Shown here: positions 26,583 to 32,177 of the stretch, piece by piece
Numbering within the stretch: the first letter of the stretch is position 1
How the letters are laid out: every line of letters begins with the position of its first letter
Source: Atopostipes suicloacalis DSM 15692
Lineage (GTDB): Bacteria > Bacillota > Bacilli > Lactobacillales > Carnobacteriaceae_A
Assembly (NCBI RefSeq): GCF_900129085.1
Contig: NZ_FQUF01000027.1
Location: 1-32,177, forward strand
Reading direction: 5' to 3'
Length of the DNA stretch: 32,177 bases
Notes under the pieces: generated by a model
What the model was told of the DNA's origin: nothing
What the model saw: the letters and a program-made list of their open reading frames with translations, nothing else
Databases searched by the model: none
Translations under genes and position numbers: made by a program

Positions 26583-26861
26583 ATGGATTTTGTTAAAGGT
26601 GAGAATCGCTTCTATAAAGAAGACGAAGACGGAAATTTAATTGCCGAAATTACCTACAAACCAATCGATGAAAAAACAGTTGACGCGGATCATACATTTG
26701 TTGATCCCTCACTCCGTGGACAAGGAGTAGCAGAAAAATTAGTAGACCGTTTAGTGGAAGAAATGGAAACAGAAGGCAAAAAAATTCATCCCACTTGTCC
26801 CTATGTAGTTAAATTATTTGAACGAAAAAGCGATAAATACGAAAATATTATAGCAAAATAA
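26583..26861 (+). CDS. small GNAT-family N-acetyltransferase (YjdJ/NATD1-like)
   Basis: A 92-aa protein of the short GNAT class related to human NATD1 and bacterial YjdJ. The acetyl-CoA-binding turn is seen as RGQGVAEKLVDRLVEE (about 44-59), after a beta strand HTFVDPSL, and it ends with the family pattern HPTCPYVVKLFER. Such proteins keep only the acetyl-CoA half of the GNAT fold, so their acceptor is unknown. It has a good GGAGAGG site before the ATG and is a single gene, convergent with the AraC regulator over a shared terminator. Confidence 0.88.
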   Translation: MDFVKGENRFYKEDEDGNLIAEITYKPIDEKTVDADHTFVDPSLRGQGVAEKLVDRLVEEMETEGKKIHPTCPYVVKLFERKSDKYENIIAK

Positions 26862-26910
26862 AAAGAAAAAATGAGCGGAGCTGATATTAGCTTCGCTCAT
26901 TTTTCTTTTA
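26862..26910. terminator. bidirectional terminator between GNAT and AraC genes
   Basis: A stem of about 17 bp with one bulged A and one G-T pair, around the loop GATATT (26883-26888), with A residues on the left and T residues on the right. It suits both converging genes; the last bases of the AraC gene run into its right arm. Confidence 0.85.
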
Positions 26911-27735
26911 ATCCTCACCCTCCGCAAAAAATGATGGAGACTCTCCAAATTGTTTTTTGAATAGCTTACTAAAATATAAAGAATCCTCATAGCCCACACT
27001 TTGAGCCACTTCTTTAATTGAAAGGGCGGGATTTTCTACAATTAGATTTTTGGCTTTTTCTAAACGATAATTGATTAAATAATTAATGGGGGTATCATCG
27101 GAAAATTCCTTAAATAAACGCGATAAAGTGGTCGAACTCATATAAAATTCCTGAGCAATTTGTTCAAGGGATAAATCCTTTGAATAATGATTTTCAATAT
27201 AAAGCTGAATTTCATTCACTAATTCTTGCTTCTCACGATCTAAACTCAACGACTGATCTTTATTAAGTTTAGTTGTCCGATCACGAAATAAATAAATAAT
27301 GAGCTTGTAGACAAGCGCTTTCAAAACAAGCTCATAACCCAGCTTCGCTTCATTTCTTTCGCGAATAATTTCTTCGCAAGTATCAAAAAAGGCTTCTTTA
27401 TAATTTTCTAAATGGATTATATTGGATTCTAAAGGGAAAAAATCTCTTTTATAACCAGAGAAGTTAAAATGCCTTAAACCAATATGGATTTGTACATTTT
27501 CCATACCTTCTTTTGTATATTCCATATGCTCAGTTCCAGGATTAAAAACTAAAACTGTTTTTTCTGCTAGATAATGGTTTTCATCTTCTATCGTATAAAA
27601 AGAATCACCTTTTAAAAGAATTGTTAGCTCAAAAAAATCATGACTATGTCGGCTCCCAGATGAAGGTCCTGTGTTCAATGCATCAAATACATAGAGAATT
27701 TCAGGATTAAATGTTTTTGAGTGGATATTTAGCAT
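26908..27735 (-). CDS. AraC-family transcription regulator
   Basis: A 275-aa regulator with an N-terminal cupin-type sensor (about 1-150; RHSHDFFELTILLKG and the VFNPGTEHMEY stretch are typical) and a C-terminal pair of helix-turn-helices (about 172-270). The first contains LSLEQIAQEFYMSSTTLSRLFKEF and the second SIKEVAQSVGYEDSLYFSKLFKKQFGESP. The sensor type usually binds a sugar or related small molecule. It is divergent from the ABC exporter genes with a 174-bp intergenic region, so it probably controls them, but the inducer is unknown. Confidence 0.9.
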   Translation of the reverse strand: MLNIHSKTFNPEILYVFDALNTGPSSGSRHSHDFFELTILLKGDSFYTIEDENHYLAEKTVLVFNPGTEHMEYTKEGMENVQIHIGLRHFNFSGYKRDFFPLESNIIHLENYKEAFFDTCEEIIRERNEAKLGYELVLKALVYKLIIYLFRDRTTKLNKDQSLSLDREKQELVNEIQLYIENHYSKDLSLEQIAQEFYMSSTTLSRLFKEFSDDTPINYLINYRLEKAKNLIVENPALSIKEVAQSVGYEDSLYFSKLFKKQFGESPSFFAEGED

Positions 27736-27909
27736 TCACTCACCTGCTTTCGTTGCTTCTTTAAAAATAATTATACCACTGGTTTGACAAACCTCAATCT
27801 AAAAGGATCTTATTTCTTAATATTCTCCATATGAAATGCCTCTATATTCCATTTTATTTTTTTAATACTTTTGCTAATATGCGTATGAACTAGAAAAGGA
27901 GAGGAAAAT

Positions 27910-29640
27910 ATGGATACAATTAGATGGTTAGCTCGTTATATTCGTCCTTATCGAGGAAGTTGGATTTTTGCTAGTGTATTAACCATTGTGGTCGCTTTAT
28001 TGAATATTGTAACGCCCTATATCAGTGGAATGATTGTTGATTTGGTTATTCAAGGAGGGCAGGATAATTTATTGCTTCCTCTATTATTTGTTATGATTGC
28101 AGGAACCGTATTTCGAACATGGTTGAGGTATTTATATCAGATTCGATTTGAATATATTAGTCAAGATGTATTGTTTCAAATACGAGATGATTTATATACA
28201 AAGTTTCAAGAATTAGATTTTAGTTTTTTTAACCATACACGTACGGGAGACATTATGGCTAGAATGACTGGAGATACTGATGCCATTCGTCATAGTGTTG
28301 CTTGGGCATATTTTAATATTTTAGATAATGTTGTTTTATTCGTCTCCGCCCTTATTTTTTTGGGAACAGTTAATATGAAATTAACTCTAGCTTTACTCGT
28401 AGTGACCCCTTTTATTGCTGTTTTAACGATTATGCTTTCTTCAAAAGCCAATCGAGCTTATTTTGAAATACGAGAGAGCTTTTCGCGATTAAACTCAATG
28501 GTTGAAGAAAATATTCGAGGAAATCAAATTGTTAAAGCTTTTGCGAATGAAAGATTTGAAGAAGAAAAATTTGATAAAGTAAATCAAGGTTTTAGAGACC
28601 GTAACCTAGAGTCTGCAGCTATTTCTTCAAGGTATCTTCCTTTAATCGAAACCTTTGCGGGCTTTATGTCGGTAATAGCGGTTGGATTTGGTGGGTGGTT
28701 AGCCATAACCGGTGAGATGAGTGTTGGGAACTTAGTAACGTTTACTGGTTTGATTTGGATGATTAATGTTCCGATGCGTAATTTAGGTGGACATATGAAT
28801 GATTTGCAGAAATTATTTGCAGGAACGATAAAAATTAGAGAAATGCTTATGGTTCAACCAGAGATTCCAATTGAAGAACGAAAAGAATTTGATTATGTAG
28901 AAGGAAGAGTAGAATTTCAAAATGTCTCCTTCGCCTTTCCAGATGATCCTGAAAATCTAGTCCTTGATGATATTTCTTTTAAAGCAGAACCAGGACAAGA
29001 AATTGGAATCATTGGTGAAACAGGATCAGGAAAATCGACATTAGTTAATTTAATTTCTCGTTTTTTTGATCCAACAAAAGGGCGTATATTAATTGATGAT
29101 GTCGATATACGAGAATGGAATGTGATTGATCTTAGACGGCATATTACAGTTGTCATGCAAGATGCCTTTTTATTCTCAGATACGATTAAAAGTAATATTT
29201 CATTTGGAATGCCTCAAACTCCCCTGGAAGATGTAGAAGAAGTGGCGGATGTAGCCGATGCCAGTGAATTTATCGAAAGAATGCCTGAAAAATATGAAAC
29301 ATATTTAGGTGAACAAGGAAGTGGCTTATCCGGTGGACAAAAACAACGCTTATCCCTTGCTCGAGGGTTATTAAAAGATCCAGCAATTTTGATTTTAGAT
29401 GATACTACTTCCGCTTTAGATATGGAAACAGAAGCAAGAATCCAAAAAGGAATGGAAAAAATTAGTAGACAGAGAACGTCTTTCATTATCGCTAACCGAT
29501 TGTCTTCAGTAAAGAATGCAGATCAAATTTTTGTTTTATCCAAAGGTAAAATTATCGAACGAGGACAACACGATGACTTATTAGCTAAAAAAGGCGCCTA
29601 TTTTAGAATTTATGAAGACCAATTAGGCCAAGCAGATTAA
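27910..29640 (+). CDS. heterodimeric ABC exporter subunit with degenerate ATP site (YfiB/LmrC-like)
   Basis: A 576-aa half-transporter: a six-helix membrane domain (about 1-310) fused to an ATPase domain. Walker A is GETGSGKST with K375 and the signature LSGGQKQ is canonical. Two catalytic positions are changed: the residue after Walker B is D498 in ILILDDTTSALD instead of glutamate, and the switch residue is N529 in IIANRLSS instead of histidine. This is the mark of the degenerate-site partner in heterodimers such as LmrCD, BmrCD and TM287/288. The partner gene follows after 11 nt. The complex probably exports a drug or lipid; the substrate is unknown. AGGAGAGG precedes the ATG. Confidence 0.92.
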   Translation: MDTIRWLARYIRPYRGSWIFASVLTIVVALLNIVTPYISGMIVDLVIQGGQDNLLLPLLFVMIAGTVFRTWLRYLYQIRFEYISQDVLFQIRDDLYTKFQELDFSFFNHTRTGDIMARMTGDTDAIRHSVAWAYFNILDNVVLFVSALIFLGTVNMKLTLALLVVTPFIAVLTIMLSSKANRAYFEIRESFSRLNSMVEENIRGNQIVKAFANERFEEEKFDKVNQGFRDRNLESAAISSRYLPLIETFAGFMSVIAVGFGGWLAITGEMSVGNLVTFTGLIWMINVPMRNLGGHMNDLQKLFAGTIKIREMLMVQPEIPIEERKEFDYVEGRVEFQNVSFAFPDDPENLVLDDISFKAEPGQEIGIIGETGSGKSTLVNLISRFFDPTKGRILIDDVDIREWNVIDLRRHITVVMQDAFLFSDTIKSNISFGMPQTPLEDVEEVADVADASEFIERMPEKYETYLGEQGSGLSGGQKQRLSLARGLLKDPAILILDDTTSALDMETEARIQKGMEKISRQRTSFIIANRLSSVKNADQIFVLSKGKIIERGQHDDLLAKKGAYFRIYEDQLGQAD

Positions 29641-29651
29641 GGAGTGAAAAA

Positions 29652-31430
29652 ATGGCTCAAGCAAACAATGTAGAAGAAACACAGAAAAAAACTAATAATT
29701 TTCAAAACTACAAACGAATAGCGAGTTATTTAGCATCCTATAAAAAATCTGTATTTTCTCTGCTATTTGTCGTCCTGTTCGCAAACATCTTAATGATTAT
29801 AGGTCCATATTTAACAAGTATCGTCATTGACGTTGTAATTCCAGATAATAATATAACGCTATTAGTCGTTATCATCATTGGATACACTATTGTTACCTTG
29901 TTAAATGGCTGGACCATTCGCTATCGACAATATAATATTTCTCTATTGGGTCAAAATGTTTTGCGAGATATGCGTTCTGATTTATTTAGGCACATGCAAA
30001 AACTCTCTTTCTCATTTTTCAAAACACGACCTCATGGGAAGGTTTTAACCCGAGTAGTTGATTATATTAATAATTTGAGTAATATTTTATCCTCTGGTTT
30101 TATTAATGTGGTTTCGGATGTTTTTAGTATTTTAGTAACTTTAACCATTATGCTAATTATTGATGTCCGTTTAACCTTATATAGTATGATTTTATTGCCG
30201 GTACTTTTTGTCGTCACCATGATCATAAAAAATAAACAACGCGTGGCGTATGATAAATTAAGTCACAAACAAGCGAACTTGAATGCTTATATTCATGAAA
30301 GTATCACAGGAATAAAAACGACACAATCCTTTACCAGAGAAAGATTTAACCGAGAAGTTTTTTCAGACGTCAGTAACCAGCAAAAAGACGCTTGGATGGA
30401 TGCCGTAAAAATTCAATTCTTACTAAGTCCTATTGTTCAAAATATTGCAATTTTGACGGTGTCATTTATTTATTTTGTGGGTGTTCGAAAGATAGGAGTC
30501 GACGTATCCACAGGGGTTTTGATTGCCTTTATCGGTTATGTCAATAACTTCTGGGATCCAATTATAAATATTGGGAATTTTTACAACTCTTTAGTTTCAG
30601 GAACCGTCTATTTAGAACGTGTATTTGAAATGATGGATGTATCACCTGAGATTACAGATAAGGAAGATGCCTTCGAAATGCCGCCTGTAAAAGGAGAGGT
30701 TATCTTTCAAAATGTAGAATTTGGTTATGAAGAAGGCCAAACAATTTTTGAAGATTTATCTTTTCACGTAAAACCTGGTGAAACCATTGCCTTGGTTGGG
30801 CCAACGGGTGCTGGGAAATCAACCATTACAAACCTGATTAGTCGCTTTTATGATATACGAAAAGGGGCGATACTAGTTGATGGTATCAATATTCAAGATG
30901 TTACGATTAAATCTTTACGTAACCAAATTGGGGTCATGCTCCAAGATACCTTTATATTCACAGGAACCATTATGGACAATATCCGTTATGGAAATTTAGA
31001 AGCAACTGAAGAAGAAGTCATTGAAGCAGCAAGTATTGTTCGTGCCCACGATTTTATTAAAGATTTACCAAGAGGGTATGAAACGCGTGTCCAAGAAAGA
31101 GGAAGTACTCTTTCAGCAGGGCAAAGACAGTTAATTTCTTTTGCACGGACGCTTTTGTCAGATCCTAAAGTTCTTATTTTAGATGAAGCAACCTCGAGTA
31201 TTGATACGCAAACAGAAATATTGCTCCAAGAAGGACTTGATCGACTACTAGAAGGGCGTACAGCCTTTGTCGTAGCTCACCGCTTAGCTACTATTCGAAA
31301 TAGTGATCGAATTTTCTATATAGGAGATCGAAAGATTTTAGAAGAAGGTAGTCATGATGAACTTATGCGTCAAGGAGGAAATTATTACAACTTGTATAAA
31401 ACACAATCCGATTTATTAAAAGGACTTTGA
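29652..31430 (+). CDS. heterodimeric ABC exporter subunit with consensus ATP site (YfiC/LmrD-like)
   Basis: A 592-aa half-transporter with an N-terminal cytoplasmic extension, six membrane helices and an ATPase domain. Walker A GPTGAGKST, catalytic glutamate E512 in VLILDEATSSID and switch histidine H543 in VVAHRLAT are all intact. The signature is LSAGQ (487-491) in place of LSGGQ. In the head-to-tail dimer this altered signature faces the degenerate Walker motifs of the first subunit, so all deviations fall in the same ATP site and the other site is fully consensus. This confirms that the two genes work as a pair. The ribosome site AAGGAG lies just after the stop of the first gene. Confidence 0.92.
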   Translation: MAQANNVEETQKKTNNFQNYKRIASYLASYKKSVFSLLFVVLFANILMIIGPYLTSIVIDVVIPDNNITLLVVIIIGYTIVTLLNGWTIRYRQYNISLLGQNVLRDMRSDLFRHMQKLSFSFFKTRPHGKVLTRVVDYINNLSNILSSGFINVVSDVFSILVTLTIMLIIDVRLTLYSMILLPVLFVVTMIIKNKQRVAYDKLSHKQANLNAYIHESITGIKTTQSFTRERFNREVFSDVSNQQKDAWMDAVKIQFLLSPIVQNIAILTVSFIYFVGVRKIGVDVSTGVLIAFIGYVNNFWDPIINIGNFYNSLVSGTVYLERVFEMMDVSPEITDKEDAFEMPPVKGEVIFQNVEFGYEEGQTIFEDLSFHVKPGETIALVGPTGAGKSTITNLISRFYDIRKGAILVDGINIQDVTIKSLRNQIGVMLQDTFIFTGTIMDNIRYGNLEATEEEVIEAASIVRAHDFIKDLPRGYETRVQERGSTLSAGQRQLISFARTLLSDPKVLILDEATSSIDTQTEILLQEGLDRLLEGRTAFVVAHRLATIRNSDRIFYIGDRKILEEGSHDELMRQGGNYYNLYKTQSDLLKGL

Positions 31431-31508
31431 TAAAGAATTATTCACGCGAGATTAAATAGTCTGCATCATTTAGAAGATTTCAAAAAATAAGAAAAATCGA
31501 AAATAAGT

Positions 31509-31537
31509 TTGACAATTTTGATAGACTACTGTAGAAT
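31509..31537 (+). promoter_or_regulatory. promoter of the tRNA operon
   Basis: A consensus TTGACA (31509-31514), a 17-nt spacer and TAGAAT (31532-31537), 20 nt before the first tRNA. Confidence 0.8.
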
Positions 31538-31556
31538 ATATCTTGCGTGAAAAAAT

Positions 31557-31628
31557 GGCCCCTTGGTCAAGTGGTTAAGACATCGCCCTTTCACGGCGGT
31601 ATCACGGGTTCGAATCCCGTAGGGGTCA
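31557..31628 (+). tRNA. tRNA-Glu (anticodon TTC)
   Basis: A 72-nt cloverleaf. The acceptor GGCCCCT pairs with AGGGGTC (one G-T pair). The anticodon loop is CTTTCAC with anticodon TTC, and the T-arm is CGGGTTCGAATCCCG. CCA is not encoded; the discriminator A is followed by TCA. Confidence 0.96.
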
Positions 31629-31637
31629 TCAAATTTT

Positions 31638-31720
31638 GGAGGGATAGCGAAGCGGCCAAACGCAACGGACTGTAAATCCGTCCTCTTTCGAGTTCGAAGG
31701 TTCAAATCCTTCTCCCTCCA
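31638..31720 (+). tRNA. tRNA-Tyr (anticodon GTA)
   Basis: An 83-nt gene with the long variable arm of a class II tRNA. Acceptor GGAGGGA pairs with TCCCTCC, the anticodon loop CTGTAAA carries GTA, and the T-arm is AAGGTTCAAATCCTT. CCA is not encoded. Confidence 0.96.
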
Positions 31721-31733
31721 CTTATATTTTTAT

Positions 31734-31805
31734 TGGGCTGTAGCCAAGCGGTAAGGCATCGGGTTTTGATCCCGTGTACCCTAGGTTCGAATCCTAGCAG
31801 CCCAG
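31734..31805 (+). tRNA. tRNA-Gln (anticodon TTG)
   Basis: A 72-nt cloverleaf. Acceptor TGGGCTG pairs with CAGCCCA, the anticodon loop TTTTGAT carries TTG, and the T-arm is CTAGGTTCGAATCCTAG. The discriminator is G, and CCA is not encoded. Confidence 0.96.
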
Positions 31806-31812
31806 CTAATGA

Positions 31813-31843
31813 AGCGGTGCATGTACTTTGCATCGCTTTTTTT
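31813..31843 (+). terminator. terminator of the tRNA operon, target site of the intron
   Basis: A 9-bp stem (31813-31821 with 31829-31837, one G-T pair), a 7-nt loop and seven T residues. A group II intron begins two bases after the T run. Confidence 0.85.
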
Positions 31844-31844
31844 G

Positions 31845-32177
31845 GTGCGCCCGGCATGGGTAACAACTTGGTGGTGAAAGTCCACTCCAGACTTTGCAGT
31901 AGGAACTGTTAGCCAAAGACAAGGGTGTCCACCGCGAGGTGGAATCCGAAGGAAGTCGGCGGCAAACACTCGCACTGACGAACAGAAACTTCATATCAAG
32001 GCTGAACAGGGACGGACGAGCTTGCCAAACAAAGTAAAGTCCGATACTGCACGAATCCCACACAGTAAATGAAGCAGTGACATGAGTGGAAGGTTGTTAT
32101 TCTTACCCGGGGAGGTCTCTTTCTCTACATCAAACCTTTTCAGCAATGGAAAGCTGGGGAAAGAGAAGTCAGCAGAC
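31845..32177 (+). mobile_element. group IIC intron, 5' part (runs off the window)
   Basis: The 5' end GTGCGCCCGGCATGGGT is that of a bacterial group II intron. The following RNA domains resemble the group IIC intron of Oceanobacillus iheyensis as I recall it: GGAACTGTTAGCC, CAAGGGTGTCC, GGAATCCGAAGGAAG, GGCGGCAAAC, AACTTCATAT, TAAATGAAGCAG, TTCTTACCCGGGGAGGTCT and GAAGTCAGCAGA. This covers domains I to III and the start of IV; the reverse transcriptase gene, domain V and the 3' end would lie beyond the window. Group IIC introns insert behind terminator hairpins, exactly as here. Minus-strand open frames in this RNA are not genes. Confidence 0.92.

Noticed and set aside
31781-32063. Minus-strand open frames of 64 and 85 codons in the last part of the window
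   Set aside because: They run antisense through the tRNA-Gln end and the group IIC intron RNA, whose structure explains why they stay open.

Overview
The window is AT-rich chromosomal DNA of a low-GC Gram-positive bacterium. Shine-Dalgarno sites are strong, promoters are sigma-A-like, CcpA-type cre boxes are present, and surface proteins carry lipobox signals. The gene content (sugar-acid catabolism, CopB, heterodimeric ABC exporters, an FMN-lipoprotein/ApbE pair, an F-ATPase with a Na+-type c subunit) fits a Lactobacillales member. A marine or alkaliphilic Carnobacteriaceae-like organism is my best guess; that placement is inference.

Layout. (1) 1-4.55 kb: a flavin-based surface redox module, made of a lipoprotein with an FMN attachment motif, its likely flavin transferase ApbE and, on the minus strand, an EetB-like Gx-transporter protein. 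An ABC-2 exporter pair under its own promoter, with a perfect palindrome in the spacer, sits among them. (2) 4.9-11.5 kb: a complete F1Fo ATP synthase operon (AtpI-like, a, c, b, delta, alpha, gamma, beta, epsilon) bounded by a promoter and a terminator. The c subunit has the Gln/Glu/Thr/Tyr pattern of Na+-binding c rings, and gamma is unusually short. (3) 11.5-23.9 kb: a sugar-diacid catabolic island. A CdaR regulator is divergent from gudD, a DapA-family aldolase, garK and garR. Next come a second enolase-superfamily diacid dehydratase with a D-2-hydroxyacid dehydrogenase, a GntP permease, and an LDH2-family dehydrogenase with malic enzyme. Each of the four transcription units carries a TGTAAGCG-type cre element. 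Together they would take up glucarate/galactarate-type diacids and turn them into pyruvate and 2-phosphoglycerate. (4) 24.1-26.2 kb: a CopB-type copper P-type ATPase. (5) 26.2-31.4 kb: a 41-bp tandem repeat, a small GNAT protein, an AraC regulator and a divergent heterodimeric ABC exporter with one degenerate ATP site. (6) 31.5-32.2 kb: tRNA-Glu, tRNA-Tyr and tRNA-Gln under one promoter, a terminator, and directly behind it the 5' part of a group IIC intron that runs off the window.

The least ordinary items are the predicted Na+ specificity and short gamma of the ATPase, the DapA-family protein in the place of GarL, the motif shared by the diacid-island units, and the group IIC intron placed at the tRNA terminator. 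I do not see a wholly new system; these are recognisable families in unusual combinations.
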